This document shows, in pieces, positions 25,871 through 35,241 of a stretch of DNA of 64,000 bases (position 1 is the stretch's first letter; every line of letters begins with the position of its first letter). The notes beneath the pieces were generated by a model, which saw only the letters and a program-made list of their open reading frames with translations, had not been told where the DNA came from and searched no databases. Position numbers and translations under genes: made by a program. This stretch comes from Bacillota bacterium (GTDB taxonomy: Bacteria > Bacillota > Clostridia > Christensenellales > SZUA-584): NCBI GenBank assembly GCA_023397655.1, contig JAEWTW010000030.1:62001-126000 (forward strand). Direction: 5' to 3'.

Positions 25871-27040
25871 ATGTTCAGGATCAAGAAGCTAAACGCGATA
25901 TCCGACGCCATTTACGACTATCTGGCACCGGATAAGTATCAGGTATCGGACGACTTCAGCGAGTATGAAGCCATTCTGGTGCGCAGCGCCAAATGCCACG
26001 ACATGGCGTTTCCGAAGGAGCTGCTGGCGGTCGCGCGGGCAGGCGCGGGTGTCAACAACATACCGGTGGAAGCCTGTGCGGAGCAGGGCATCGTGGTGTT
26101 CAACACGCCGGGCGCCAACGCCAACGGCGTGAAGGAGCTGGTGCTGGCCGGTATGCTGATGGCGAGCCGGCATCTGGTGGAAGCCACGGAATGGGTGAAG
26201 ACGCTCAAAGGCTCAACCGATGATGTGCTGGCGCAGGTGGAGAAGGGCAAGAAGCAGTTTGTGGGGCCGGAGCTTTACGGCAAGACGCTGGGCGTGATCG
26301 GCCTTGGGGCCATCGGCGTGATGGTGGCCAACGCGGCGCATTCATTGGGCATGAACGTCATCGGCTACGACCCGTACATCTCCATCGAGTCGGCCTGGGG
26401 GCTGTCTCAGGACGTGCGGCGCGCGCTGAACCTGGAACAGCTGCTTTCTGAATCTGACTATGTGACGCTGCATGTGCCGCTGCTGGACAATACCAAGAGC
26501 TTTATCGGCTCGGGGGAGATCGCCAAGATGAAGCCGGGCGCGGTGCTGCTCAACTTTGCACGCAACGGTCTGGTGGAATACGACGCGCTGTTCGTGGCGC
26601 TCGAGGAAAAGCGGATTTTCCGCTATGTGACGGATTTCCCCAATGCGCGGCTGCTGGACAACGACAGCGTGATCTGCATTCCGCATCTCGGCGCATCCAC
26701 GCCCGAGTCGGAGGAGAACTGTGCGAAGATGGCGGCCAGCCAGATCAAGGATTATCTGGAAACGGGCCGAATCGTCAACTCGGTGAATATGCCGAGCGCG
26801 GTGCTGCCGTTTACCGGTTGTTTTCGTATTGCGGTAATCCATAAGAACATGTCGGGTATGGTGGGCAAGATCACGGGTATTCTCGCGAATTCGGGCGCGA
26901 ATATCACCGACATGGTGAACAAGTCCAAGGGAGAGATGGCTTATACCGTGATCAATCTGGACGAGTGCGCGCCGGACACGGCGGCGGAGGATATCCGCCG
27001 GATCGAAGGCGTGATTCGCGTGAGGACGTTTGAGAAGTAG
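25871..27040 (+). CDS. serA: D-3-phosphoglycerate dehydrogenase
   Basis: SerA (389 aa) oxidises 3-phosphoglycerate with NAD+, the first step of serine synthesis. Visible are ARAGAGVNNIPVE, the Rossmann motif LGVIGLGAIGVMVANAA with the acidic YDPYIS, the catalytic arginine in NFARNGLVEYDAL and the catalytic histidine in CIPHLGASTPESEEN. A short C-terminal ACT domain (from about residue 318, IAVIHKNMSGMVGKITGILA) suggests serine feedback. ATG at 25871 has TGGAGG at the right distance; the TTG three codons earlier does not. It pairs functionally with serC. Confidence 0.96.
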   Translation: MFRIKKLNAISDAIYDYLAPDKYQVSDDFSEYEAILVRSAKCHDMAFPKELLAVARAGAGVNNIPVEACAEQGIVVFNTPGANANGVKELVLAGMLMASRHLVEATEWVKTLKGSTDDVLAQVEKGKKQFVGPELYGKTLGVIGLGAIGVMVANAAHSLGMNVIGYDPYISIESAWGLSQDVRRALNLEQLLSESDYVTLHVPLLDNTKSFIGSGEIAKMKPGAVLLNFARNGLVEYDALFVALEEKRIFRYVTDFPNARLLDNDSVICIPHLGASTPESEENCAKMAASQIKDYLETGRIVNSVNMPSAVLPFTGCFRIAVIHKNMSGMVGKITGILANSGANITDMVNKSKGEMAYTVINLDECAPDTAAEDIRRIEGVIRVRTFEK

Positions 27041-27058
27041 TGAAGAATCAGTAACGGG

Positions 27059-27091
27059 CCGCCGGGGAAGCGTTTCTCCGGCGGTTTTTTG
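27059..27091 (+). terminator. Terminator after serA
   Basis: CCGCCGG pairs with CCGGCGG around a 12-base loop, followed by TTTTTT. Confidence 0.9.
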
Positions 27092-27103
27092 TTATGGGGA
27101 TGA

Positions 27104-27193
27104 GGGCTTAAGGTCAAGGGCTTAAGGTCAAGGGCTTAAGGTCAAGAGCCGGGGGCGCTGCCCCCGTACCCCCGTTACTTTTTAAAAAGTAAC
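27104..27193. repeat. Modular palindromic element, copy C, with a triple 14-base direct repeat
   Basis: Three perfect tandem copies of GGGCTTAAGGTCAA occupy 27104-27145. They are followed by GGGGGCGCTGCCCCC (27151-27165), the spacer GTACCCCC, and GTTACTTTTTAAAAAGTAAC (27174-27193), a perfect 20-base palindrome. Order and spacer match copies D and F. Copy F is also preceded by ACTTAAGGTCA, so the repeated unit belongs to the element edge. Confidence 0.85.
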
Positions 27194-27322
27194 AAAACAC
27201 GAATGATAAGGTTAGGTTTAGTGGATTGCCTTTTCATAACAGGAATATTGGGATATAATAAAAGCCGTGTTTGAATCCTAAAACGGATGACAAAGTTGAA
27301 AAAACGGAATAAGGAGAAACTT

Positions 27323-27826
27323 ATGATAACAATTGAGATGGAGGACGGCAAACAGATCAAGGTGGAGCTGCAGCCTGAGCATGCGCCTAACACAACGGCC
27401 AATTTTAAAAGCCTCGCGGCGAAGGGCTTCTATGACGGGCTGATATTCCATCGCGTGATCAGCGGGTTTATGATACAGGGCGGGTGCCCCAGCGGCAGCG
27501 GCACAGGCGGCCCGGGCTACGGCATCAAGGGCGAGTTCAAGGCGAACGGCGTGGACAATACCTTGCAGCACAAGCGCGGTGTGCTGTCGATGGCGCGCTC
27601 GGCCAAGTTTGACTCGGCGGGATCGCAGTTCTTCATCATGCACGCGGATGCGCCGTATCTGGATGGCCAGTACGCGGCGTTTGGGCGTGTGGTGGAAGGC
27701 ATGGATGTGGTGGACGCCATCGCGTCGCAGGAGACGGATTATTCCGACCGGCCCAAGAAGGAGCAGAAGATCAAGAAGATGACGGTATCTGAGGACGAAG
27801 TGGTGACGGAGCCGGAGACGGTTTGA
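27323..27826 (+). CDS. Cyclophilin-type peptidyl-prolyl cis-trans isomerase
   Basis: The 167-aa cytosolic cyclophilin catalyses prolyl isomerisation during folding. Signature segments are NFKSLAAKGFYDGLIFHRVI, FMIQGGCPSGSGTGGPGY, GVLSMARSAKFDSAGSQFFI and a VVEGMDVVDAI end. The catalytic Arg is in FHRVI. No signal peptide. ATG at 27323 has AAGGAGA; the longer frame from 27287 is not supported. A TATAATAAAAG lies near 27251 and a terminator follows. Confidence 0.95.
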   Translation: MITIEMEDGKQIKVELQPEHAPNTTANFKSLAAKGFYDGLIFHRVISGFMIQGGCPSGSGTGGPGYGIKGEFKANGVDNTLQHKRGVLSMARSAKFDSAGSQFFIMHADAPYLDGQYAAFGRVVEGMDVVDAIASQETDYSDRPKKEQKIKKMTVSEDEVVTEPETV

Positions 27827-27846
27827 GTCTGAATAATAGAACAAAT

Positions 27847-27875
27847 AAAGATCCGGGTTACTCCGGTTCTTTTTA
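27847..27875. terminator. Terminator after the cyclophilin gene
   Basis: AAGATCCGG pairs with CCGGTTCTT (one mismatch) around GTTACT, then TTTTTAG. Confidence 0.75.
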
Positions 27876-27886
27876 GTTGATCCTAA

Positions 27887-28372
27887 TCACGATGTGGACT
27901 TTGCCCGGATATATGATAGGAAAGTGACGAGGCCGCCAAGAAACAGCAGAGCGCCGAGTATGATACCGATCGTCTGGTTGGTTTGACGGGCGTTTTGAGA
28001 TGCCTCAAAATCCATGAACTCCTGGCCGTTGTGATAGATGGCCAGCACGGCAGGCTCATGGCTTTCGTCTTCGCGCACTATCAGCTCAATGGGGTCGCCC
28101 GCTGTGACGGAGGACAGAAAAGCATCTTCTTCAAAGACTGGCTGTGTATCCGAATCGATGATGTAGGTTCGGCCGTCTTCCAGCAGGATGCCGTGGGCAA
28201 CCACGACGCTTCGGAATGCCTGGTCCTGCTCGATGTATTCGCTGAACGCGCCGCTGACACGGGAAAGCTGACTCTCGCAGCAGGGCCCTACGATGAATAC
28301 GGAAACAGCCGTGATGCCAATACCGATCGCGGCCAAAATAAGCCCGATAGCCATTTTCAGACGTTTTTTCAT
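27887..28372 (-). CDS. Two-helix membrane protein of unknown function
   Basis: The 161-aa protein has transmembrane helices at about residues 8-30 and 132-152 with a 100-residue extracytoplasmic beta-rich domain between (VVVAHGILLEDGRTYIIDSD, then DPIELIVREDES). That topology resembles DUF3592-like proteins, but I see no firm family motif. The ribosome binding site is weak (CTAGAG). It is convergent with the cyclophilin and is followed by the RCC1 pair upstream on the same strand, 125 bases away. Function unknown. Confidence 0.7.
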   Translation of the reverse strand: MKKRLKMAIGLILAAIGIGITAVSVFIVGPCCESQLSRVSGAFSEYIEQDQAFRSVVVAHGILLEDGRTYIIDSDTQPVFEEDAFLSSVTAGDPIELIVREDESHEPAVLAIYHNGQEFMDFEASQNARQTNQTIGIILGALLFLGGLVTFLSYIRAKSTS

Positions 28373-28497
28373 GACTCTAGGTTGTCCGGCGTACGTGCAA
28401 TTATACCGCCTGCGACGGAGAGCTGGCCAGCTGAAAAAACATATGCCCGGGCTTAACAGATTTGAAAGCCCAGATCAAAAAGGCAGCGAGAAAGAAA

Positions 28498-30246
28498 TCA
28501 GGAAGCGTCTTTGGCAGGGAAGCCAACATTCATCCATCCAGAGACGTTACACTGATCAAATTCGTTGTTACCCGCGCTGACAAGGGACCCGTCTGCTTTA
28601 ACGCCCAGCGTGCAAGAATAACCGCCTGCGATGGCGATGATATCACTCCAGCCGGAAAGATTGCACTGTCCGTCTTCGTTATAGCCGGTGGAAACGACGG
28701 TTCCGTCCGACTTGAGTGCAATGGAGTGCCTGGAACCGGCGGAGATGGCGACGACGTCTGACCAATCCGCGACATCGCATTGATGGTCATAGTTCGCGCC
28801 GACCGCGACGACGGTACCGTCACTTTTCAGACCCAGTGTGTAGCCGATGCCCGCAGAGATGGCGACGATATCGGACCAGCCAGTGACGTTACATTCGCCG
28901 AACAGATTATCTCCGGCTGCGATCACAGTGCCATCAGGTTTAAGGCCGACGCTGTGTGTCCAGCCAGCGGCAACGGCGATTATGTCGCTCCATTCCGTTA
29001 CGTTGCATTGACTGTTGGAATTGTCACCCAGAGCCAGCACGGTGCCATTTTCACTGACGGCCAGTATGTGGTTCAGGGACGCGTCGATATCCACGATACC
29101 CGACCATGCGGAGGTTTGGCTGACGTCAAACTCTTCTTCAAAGTCCGCTGCGAACACCTTACCGTCCTCGGTTAGCGCAAACACACTGGACATGCCGGAC
29201 GCGATGTCGATAACACCGGACCAGGTTGAGGGGTCGGGCGTGAGGTGGGGAGAAGAAGTAAATATGGTCTTCGGTGAAATACCCGCAGAAAACAGCCCGC
29301 CTGCCGAGACGCATGAATATGACATATTTTGCTTGCAGCTGCGAATAAGGGCGTTGCTGTCGTTGTAATCGTCGATTGTCAGCAGCAGTTGGATAGCTTT
29401 CATAAACTGGTGCGATGCAATGAATTCACCCGCATAAGCATACTTGACAGACTTAAGCTGCTCAGGAGCGTCCTTATATTCGCCAATATCAGTTAATTCG
29501 GATATTGCAGTAAGATAATTTCCTTCATCGAAAAGATTAAGAGCTTTTAAATACTTCGCTTCAAGTATTTTATCTGCCGAGTCACTATAATCGTCCAGTG
29601 ATTCAAATATAACGGCGGCTTCGTCGAATTGCTTTTGCTCAATAAGACTAAGTCCTTTTTGGTAGTACGCTTCGTTAATTTGCATCGAAGAATTGGCGTA
29701 GTTGCCAAGGTCTTCAAACACGGCAACGGCGTCGTCGTATGAACCCTGTGCGATTAGAGCCACGCCCATTTGGTACCGTGATTCAAGAGCTTTGTCCGGG
29801 GCATCCCTGTAGTCACCCAACGCTGCGAAGGCATCGGCAGCGGAATCAAATTCTTCGGTGTCCATCAGCTTTTGAGCGCTGTTGTAAGCGGCGGCAGTCT
29901 GCAGCTCGGGCAGGACAACCAGTATGAATAAAGCGGCAAGCGCCAAAAGCACGGCCGGAATGGCAATGTAAAGCCAGATGCGGCGGTTTTTCACGGGGGG
30001 CTTAGCAGCATCGGGTGCGGCATAACCGGCAGGTGCATACGGCGCCGGATTGTAAACCGGCGGCGCCACGGGAGCGGCGTAAGGTTGGTGAAAAGCCGCA
30101 TCGTTAGCAGCAGGTTGATTTGATTGTTCATGATGAGATTGTTGTGCTGATGGTATCGGAACTACGGGCGGCTTTAGCTGCAGGCCGCAATTTTCACAAA
30201 AAAGGCTATCGTCTGATGCCGGCTTGCCACAGCGAGAGCAAAACAT
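28498..30246 (-). CDS. Zinc-ribbon, TPR-like and RCC1-repeat membrane protein, copy 1
   Basis: A 582-aa protein with an N-terminal zinc ribbon (MFCSRCGKPASDDSLFCENC), a Pro/Ala/Tyr-rich stretch, one transmembrane helix at about residues 90-112, a TPR-like array of about five units ending in GDYRDA-, DDYSDS- or GEYKDA-type motifs, and then about six RCC1-like units of roughly 42 residues with the pattern GWSDIVAISAG and GLKSDGTVVAVG. The likely topology is a cytosolic zinc ribbon and an external propeller. It is a tandem paralogue of the next gene upstream on the same strand (28-base gap). GAGGTGA precedes the ATG. Ligand and function are unknown; a sensor or scaffold role is inference. Confidence 0.85.
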   Translation of the reverse strand: MFCSRCGKPASDDSLFCENCGLQLKPPVVPIPSAQQSHHEQSNQPAANDAAFHQPYAAPVAPPVYNPAPYAPAGYAAPDAAKPPVKNRRIWLYIAIPAVLLALAALFILVVLPELQTAAAYNSAQKLMDTEEFDSAADAFAALGDYRDAPDKALESRYQMGVALIAQGSYDDAVAVFEDLGNYANSSMQINEAYYQKGLSLIEQKQFDEAAVIFESLDDYSDSADKILEAKYLKALNLFDEGNYLTAISELTDIGEYKDAPEQLKSVKYAYAGEFIASHQFMKAIQLLLTIDDYNDSNALIRSCKQNMSYSCVSAGGLFSAGISPKTIFTSSPHLTPDPSTWSGVIDIASGMSSVFALTEDGKVFAADFEEEFDVSQTSAWSGIVDIDASLNHILAVSENGTVLALGDNSNSQCNVTEWSDIIAVAAGWTHSVGLKPDGTVIAAGDNLFGECNVTGWSDIVAISAGIGYTLGLKSDGTVVAVGANYDHQCDVADWSDVVAISAGSRHSIALKSDGTVVSTGYNEDGQCNLSGWSDIIAIAGGYSCTLGVKADGSLVSAGNNEFDQCNVSGWMNVGFPAKDAS

Positions 30247-30273
30247 AAGCGGTTCACCTCATAAATAATATAA

Positions 30274-32058
30274 TCAGGCTTCTTCCAAGGAACTGACAAT
30301 ACCCACGCTTCCCCAGCTTAGGACATCGCACTGACCCAACTCGTTTATCCCTGTTGCGACAACGGCTCCGTTGGATGTTAATGCCACTGTGTATGAGAAA
30401 CCGCCGGATATAGATGTAATATTGGTCCATCCGCTGACGTTGCACTGACCATCAGAGTTGTCGCCGACAGCGACAACGGTTCCGTCTGATTTGAGGCCGA
30501 TAGTATGATAGTAACCGGCCCGGATTGCGACGATGTCGGACCAGCCGGATACATTGGATTCACCGTTGTAATTTGAGCCTGCAGCGACGACAGTGCCGTC
30601 TGACTTCAAACCAAGCGTATGCCCCACGCCTGCCGCCACAGCAACAATATTCGACCAACCGGATACGTCACACTGACCAAAAGTGTTACCCCCCACGGCA
30701 ACCACGGTGCCGTCTGACTTGAGCCCGACGCTATGGTCGGAACCGGTTGCGATGGCAACAATGTCACTCCAGCCGGAGGTATCGCATGCGCCGTATTCGT
30801 TATCTCCCGCCGCTAAGACAGTACCATTTTCTCTGAGACCGAGGACATGACCATAAAAAGCGTCAATATCCACGATGTCGGACCAACCGGCAACAGGGGT
30901 GAAGTCATATTCGTCCAGGTCGAGAGCGACCAGCACGGAGCCGCTTTTCGTGAGCCCAAAGAGAGTGGTGCGGCCTGATGCGATGTCCACAAGCTCGGAC
31001 GACCAGTTGGAGATTTTGGGGCGAATGTATTCGGATGTGGTCAGTATAGCGTTTTTTGAGATGGCTGCAGTATAGGCAAAACCGCCTGTGATAGAGTTGT
31101 TGCCCATCTTCAGTTTGCATTCCTGGATCAGATCGGCGCTGTTTTCATAATCGGATATGGGGGAAAGCTTCCGGAGAGCTTCCATATAATCCTGACTGAG
31201 CATCAGTGATTTTCCGTAATGATAGTTGACGTCTGTTATCTGGTCCTTTGAGTCTTTATAATCGTCCAGCCCGGTGAATATCTCTAATGCGTCGTCATAT
31301 GCAGCGCTCAACGCAAACGAGAGGCCTTTTTGATACCGGGCTTCCAGTACCTGCGTATCGGCGTCCGAATAATCGTCAAGCGATTCAAATAGCGCGACTG
31401 CTTCGTCGAACTGTTCGCTGCTGATGAGGCTTATACCCTTTTGATACTGGGCTTCAAGCGCCTGTGTATCGGCGTCCTTATAGTTGTTTAGGTCTTCAAA
31501 CATGGCGGTGGCTTGATCGAAATCACCCGACTGCACCAGCGAAAGCGCCTGCCGATATTGGGTTTCACTGACCATATCCGGGGCATCCTTGTAGTCGTCC
31601 AGCGACTTAAATACGGTCAGCGCTTCGTCGAACTCGTTGTTTTCCAGCAGCTGCTGTGCTGATTTATAGTCGGAGGCATTGCTTATTTGGGGCAGCGCGA
31701 CAAATACGAATATGGCGGCCAAGATCAGTACGGCGGCGGGGAGTACGACAGCCAGCCATATCAAGCGGCGCTTTCTTTGAGGGTTGGCGATGGGAACGGG
31801 CTGTTGATATTGCGGCGGCGGTGCAGGCGTTTGACCGTAGGAAAATTGTGAGGGAGGCGTTTGTAAGCTTTGCGCTTGTTCAGCAGGCGTCTGCACGACT
31901 GGCGGCTGAGTATCAGCCTGTGGCGGTACAGAGGAATGCGCCGCGACGGGAGAACTATCAGGCGCTGCAGATGATATAGATATACCAACCTGTGAGCCGC
32001 AATTGGAGCAGAAACGACTGTCTTCAGACACATGGGCGCCGCAACGAGAACAGAACAT
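30274..32058 (-). CDS. Zinc-ribbon, TPR-like and RCC1-repeat membrane protein, copy 2
   Basis: The 594-aa paralogue has MFCSRCGAHVSEDSRFCSNC, a Pro/Gln/Ser-rich linker, one transmembrane helix (about residues 98-120), TPR-like units with regularly spaced LDDYKDA, LNNYKDA and LDDYSDA motifs, and RCC1-like units such as GWSDIVAIATGSDHSVGLKS. ATG at 32058 has AGGAGA upstream, rejecting a longer frame. The TPR-like and RCC1 parts are repetitive at DNA level too, so assembly and copy number here are error-prone. The two genes probably form one transcription unit. Confidence 0.85.
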   Translation of the reverse strand: MFCSRCGAHVSEDSRFCSNCGSQVGISISSAAPDSSPVAAHSSVPPQADTQPPVVQTPAEQAQSLQTPPSQFSYGQTPAPPPQYQQPVPIANPQRKRRLIWLAVVLPAAVLILAAIFVFVALPQISNASDYKSAQQLLENNEFDEALTVFKSLDDYKDAPDMVSETQYRQALSLVQSGDFDQATAMFEDLNNYKDADTQALEAQYQKGISLISSEQFDEAVALFESLDDYSDADTQVLEARYQKGLSFALSAAYDDALEIFTGLDDYKDSKDQITDVNYHYGKSLMLSQDYMEALRKLSPISDYENSADLIQECKLKMGNNSITGGFAYTAAISKNAILTTSEYIRPKISNWSSELVDIASGRTTLFGLTKSGSVLVALDLDEYDFTPVAGWSDIVDIDAFYGHVLGLRENGTVLAAGDNEYGACDTSGWSDIVAIATGSDHSVGLKSDGTVVAVGGNTFGQCDVSGWSNIVAVAAGVGHTLGLKSDGTVVAAGSNYNGESNVSGWSDIVAIRAGYYHTIGLKSDGTVVAVGDNSDGQCNVSGWTNITSISGGFSYTVALTSNGAVVATGINELGQCDVLSWGSVGIVSSLEEA

Positions 32059-32244
32059 AGGCAAGTCTCCTATATAGATTTTTGACAACCGACTATAAAG
32101 GCAAGAGAGGAATACATTTGTATATATCGGTAATTTATCTATAATAATATATTAATTGTACATTAATTCGACAAAAAAGGAAACTTAATTTCAAATATAT
32201 GTTCGCTTTTTTGTTATCTGAAGGTTGCATTTCGAAAGGCGGAT

Positions 32245-32273
32245 AATAAAAAGCCCACTTTTGAGGGTGGGTT
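32245..32273 (-). terminator. Terminator after ychF and the GNAT gene
   Basis: On the minus strand AACCCAC pairs with GTGGGCTT around CCTCAAAA, followed by TTTTATTAT. Confidence 0.8.
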
Positions 32274-32335
32274 CTAATGGTTCATTTTTGTGCGGGTTTT
32301 ATTACAGTGCCTGTTCTCATTATGTCAGGATCTGC

Positions 32336-32764
32336 TCAATCAGCCGTTTCGAGATCAAATCCGTAATAATTCAGATCAGGCCGGATCGTCCAGCCGGCGC
32401 GGGTCCAGAAGGCGTTGCCGATTTCGTTGTCTTTGAACACAACGAGTGTGGCTTTGGTGACTTGATGCTGCCGGAACGCGTCAAGCACGGCTTGCAGGAG
32501 CTGTTTTCCTGTGCCGTTTCCGCGACAGGAAAGCTCGACCGCGGCGTGATAGATATGACCGCGGCGGCCGTCAAATCCGCCGAGTATCGCACCGGCGATA
32601 TGGCCGTTGGCTTCGGCAACAAAACAGAAATCCGGATTGTGCGCGAGGAAGCGCTCGATGCCTTCCTTGGAATCATCGACGTCGTGCAGGCCCATGCCTG
32701 GGGTGTCTTTCCACAATTCATACACAGCGGCATAGTCTGCCAATACCATTTTTCGAATATGCAT
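32336..32764 (-). CDS. GNAT-family N-acetyltransferase
   Basis: The 142-aa protein has the GNAT fold: motif A appears as AAVELSCRGNGTGKQLLQAV, where the RGNGTG loop binds the acetyl-CoA pyrophosphate, followed by KATLVVFKDNEIGNAFW and a final WTIRPDLNYYGFDL. The substrate is unknown; RimI-like protein or small-amine acetylation are possible. It begins six bases after the ychF stop, without a strong own ribosome binding site, so it is expressed with ychF. The pairing looks opportunistic. Confidence 0.85.
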   Translation of the reverse strand: MHIRKMVLADYAAVYELWKDTPGMGLHDVDDSKEGIERFLAHNPDFCFVAEANGHIAGAILGGFDGRRGHIYHAAVELSCRGNGTGKQLLQAVLDAFRQHQVTKATLVVFKDNEIGNAFWTRAGWTIRPDLNYYGFDLETAD

Positions 32765-32770
32765 GATGAC

Positions 32771-33871
32771 CTAAACGTTGAACTTGAACAGCGTGACGTC
32801 GCCGTCCTGCATCACGTATTCCTTGCCCTCCTGCCGGACGAGGCCGCGCGCCTTAGCGGTGGCCATGTCTCCGCAGGCTTTAAGGTCGTCGAACGCGACG
32901 ATCTCCGCGCGGATGAAGCCGCGTTCGAAGTCGGAATGAATCTTGCCGGCGGCGGCGGGGGCTTTGGTGCCCCGATGGATGGTCCACGCGCGTACTTCCT
33001 TTTCACCTGCTGTCAAATAGCTGATGAGGTTCAGGAGCTTATAGCTCTTCTGTATCAGCGATGCGAGGCCGCTCTGCGTGATACCGAGCTCGCTGAGGAA
33101 CATGTCACGCTCGTCCAAGGGCAGGGCAGAGAGCTCCTCCTCCAGCCGTGCGCACACCACCATCACTTCCGCGTTCTGCTTTTTAGCGAGATCTGTGAGA
33201 GCGGTCACTTGCGGCAATGCGTATGGGTCCGCCACGGCGGCTTCCGCTTCGGAGACGTTGGCGGCGTAGAGCACCGGCTTGTCGGTGAGCAGGAACAGCT
33301 CGGAGACGAGCTCGCGCTCCGCGTCCGACAGGTCCATGCCGCCCGCGAAGATGCCCGCTTCCAGATTGGCCTTCACCTTTTCCAGCGTTTCGCATTCGGT
33401 CTTATATTTCTTATCGCCCGACTTGATCATCTTGCCGGAGCGCTGAAGGCGTTTTTCCACCGTTTCCATATCGGCGAATATCAGCTCGAAGTTGATGGTC
33501 TCGGCGTCACGCGCGCTGCCGATGCTGCCGTCCACATGCACCACGTCGTCGTTCTCAAAGCAGCGCACCACGTGCAGTATCGCGTCCACCTCGCGGATGT
33601 GAGACAGGAATTTGTTGCCGAGGCCTTCGCCGCGGCTGGCGCCCTTGACGAGACCTGCGATGTCCACGAACTCGATGACGGCGGGCGTGAACTTGGCCGG
33701 GTTGTACATTTTCGCGAGAAAGTCCATCCGGGCGTCCTGCACGGACACCACGCCGACGTTGGGGTCGATGGTACAGAAAGGATAGTTTTCGCTGGCTGCG
33801 CCCGCGCCTGTAAGCGCGTTGAACAGCGACGATTTTCCGACGTTGGGCAGCCCGACGATTCCGAGTTTCAT
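32771..33871 (-). CDS. ychF: YchF/OLA1 ribosome-associated ATPase
   Basis: YchF (366 aa) is a TRAFAC P-loop ATPase of the Obg group that binds ribosomes. It shows the Walker A GLPNVGKSSLFNALTG, the switch I and II parts (FCTIDPNVGVV, EFVDIAGLVKGASRGEGLGN), the coiled-coil insertion in the middle and a C-terminal TGS domain (RAWTIHRGTKAPAAAGKIHS). The NVEM/NMSE-like base-recognition segment reads YAANVSE, consistent with ATP rather than GTP use. ATG at 33871 is supported by GAGG; the in-frame ATG four codons earlier overlaps that site. Confidence 0.96.
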   Translation of the reverse strand: MKLGIVGLPNVGKSSLFNALTGAGAASENYPFCTIDPNVGVVSVQDARMDFLAKMYNPAKFTPAVIEFVDIAGLVKGASRGEGLGNKFLSHIREVDAILHVVRCFENDDVVHVDGSIGSARDAETINFELIFADMETVEKRLQRSGKMIKSGDKKYKTECETLEKVKANLEAGIFAGGMDLSDAERELVSELFLLTDKPVLYAANVSEAEAAVADPYALPQVTALTDLAKKQNAEVMVVCARLEEELSALPLDERDMFLSELGITQSGLASLIQKSYKLLNLISYLTAGEKEVRAWTIHRGTKAPAAAGKIHSDFERGFIRAEIVAFDDLKACGDMATAKARGLVRQEGKEYVMQDGDVTLFKFNV

Positions 33872-33983
33872 AGGTAACCTCATACTAAGTAAATTTCCTA
33901 AGTATTATAGCGTCCGGGGCGATCAAAAGCAACCGCTGCAGAAGCGTTTGTTGGGCACAGCGGCGGATGGGGGAAATTTGCGG

Positions 33984-34012
33984 TTGTGTGACTGTATCAA
34001 AAGTAGTAAAAT
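33984..34012 (+). promoter_or_regulatory. Promoter of the homocysteine operon
   Basis: TTGTGT and TAAAAT are 17 bases apart; start expected near 34019, leader about 60 bases. Confidence 0.55.
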
Positions 34013-34078
34013 GACAGAATAAATTCGATTCAAATATTTCACAGAGCGGTGAACCGGCAATTGATGCGGAGGCAGACA

Positions 34079-35239
34079 GTGGCAAAGACGATCGAGGAAA
34101 TTAACGAGAAGCTGAAAAAAGGCAAGGCCGTGGTATTTACCGCCGAGGAAGCGGTGCAGATGGCGGCGGAGCAGGGCGTGAAGAAGTGTGCGGCGCATAT
34201 CGACGTGGTGACGGCGGCGACGTTCGGCGCGATGTGCTCGTCCGGCGCGATGCTCAACTTCGGGCATTCGGAGCCGCCTATCCGTATGGCGGAGATATCC
34301 CTGAACGGCGTGGAAGCCTACGGCGGTTTGGCCGCGGTGGACACATATATCGGCGCGACGCAGGCCGGGAAGACGACGGGCATTGAATACGGCGGCGCGC
34401 ATGTGATCGAAGACCTGATCGCGGGCAAGGAGATTGAGCTTTGCGCCACCTCCTCTGGCACCGACTGCTATATGCGCAAGGACGTGCACACGAAGATACG
34501 CTTGTCCGACCTTAATCAGGCGTATCTGTTCAACCCGCGCAACGCGTATCAAAACTACAGCGCGGCGACAAACACGACGAACAGGACCAAGCGCACCTAC
34601 ATGGGGACGCTGCTGCCCGGTATGGGCAACGTGACGTATTCCACATCGGGGGAGATGTCGCCGCTGCTCAAGGACCCCAAATTGCGCACCATCGGCATCG
34701 GCACGCGTATACTGCTGTGCGGCGGCGAGGGCTTCATCGTGTATGAGGGGACGCAGGCGGTGAACAAGGCGGAAACGCTGCCCAACGGCGACATGATGTA
34801 TTCCGGATATACGCTGGCGCTGATCGGCGACCTGAAGGGCATGAAAAGCGAGTACATACGGGCGGCGACGTTTGACGGTTACGGCTCTACGCTGTATGTG
34901 GGCATCGGTGTACCGCTGCCGGTGATCGATGAGGATATGATGGCAGATTTGGCGGTGTCCAACGACCGCCTGTACACATACGTATACGATTACGGAGTGA
35001 GCACGCGCAGCAAGGCGGCGCTCAAGCTGGTGTCGTACGCGCAGCTGCGCTCCGGCGAGATTGAGCTGGGCGGCAAAAAGGTGCGGACTGCGCCGCTGTC
35101 CAGCCTGTTCAAGGCGAGGAAGATTGCGCAGGAGCTAAGGGCTAAGCTGCTGGACGGCTCGTTTGAGATGAGCGTGCCCGCGGCGAAGCTGCCTTACAGG
35201 GATAAGATGAACGGTCTGGAAGCGGACGGGAGGCTGTAG
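34079..35239 (+). CDS. DUF39 (COG1900) homocysteine biosynthesis sulfurtransferase
   Basis: Members of this family make homocysteine from aspartate semialdehyde and sulfide in methanogens and some anaerobes, without O-acylhomoserine. The 386-aa protein starts at GTG 34079, six bases after GGAGG (AKTIEEINEKLKKGKAVVFT). Conserved features are VVTAATFGAMCSSGAML with a cysteine in the reactive region, NFGHSEPPIRM and ATSSGTDCYMRKD with another cysteine. It is immediately followed by a NIL-ferredoxin gene and UPF0280, the same three functions that in Methanosarcina cooperate in homocysteine synthesis. Enzymatic role is by family and context. Confidence 0.9.
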   Translation: MAKTIEEINEKLKKGKAVVFTAEEAVQMAAEQGVKKCAAHIDVVTAATFGAMCSSGAMLNFGHSEPPIRMAEISLNGVEAYGGLAAVDTYIGATQAGKTTGIEYGGAHVIEDLIAGKEIELCATSSGTDCYMRKDVHTKIRLSDLNQAYLFNPRNAYQNYSAATNTTNRTKRTYMGTLLPGMGNVTYSTSGEMSPLLKDPKLRTIGIGTRILLCGGEGFIVYEGTQAVNKAETLPNGDMMYSGYTLALIGDLKGMKSEYIRAATFDGYGSTLYVGIGVPLPVIDEDMMADLAVSNDRLYTYVYDYGVSTRSKAALKLVSYAQLRSGEIELGGKKVRTAPLSSLFKARKIAQELRAKLLDGSFEMSVPAAKLPYRDKMNGLEADGRL

Positions 35240-35241
35240 GC

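Noticed and set aside
27104..27145. CRISPR-like repeat
   Set aside because: The three 14-base units are directly adjacent with no spacers and no cas genes are present.
32225..33877. 550-codon open frame antisense to ychF and the GNAT gene
   Set aside because: It covers two well-supported genes on the other strand and shows no domain.
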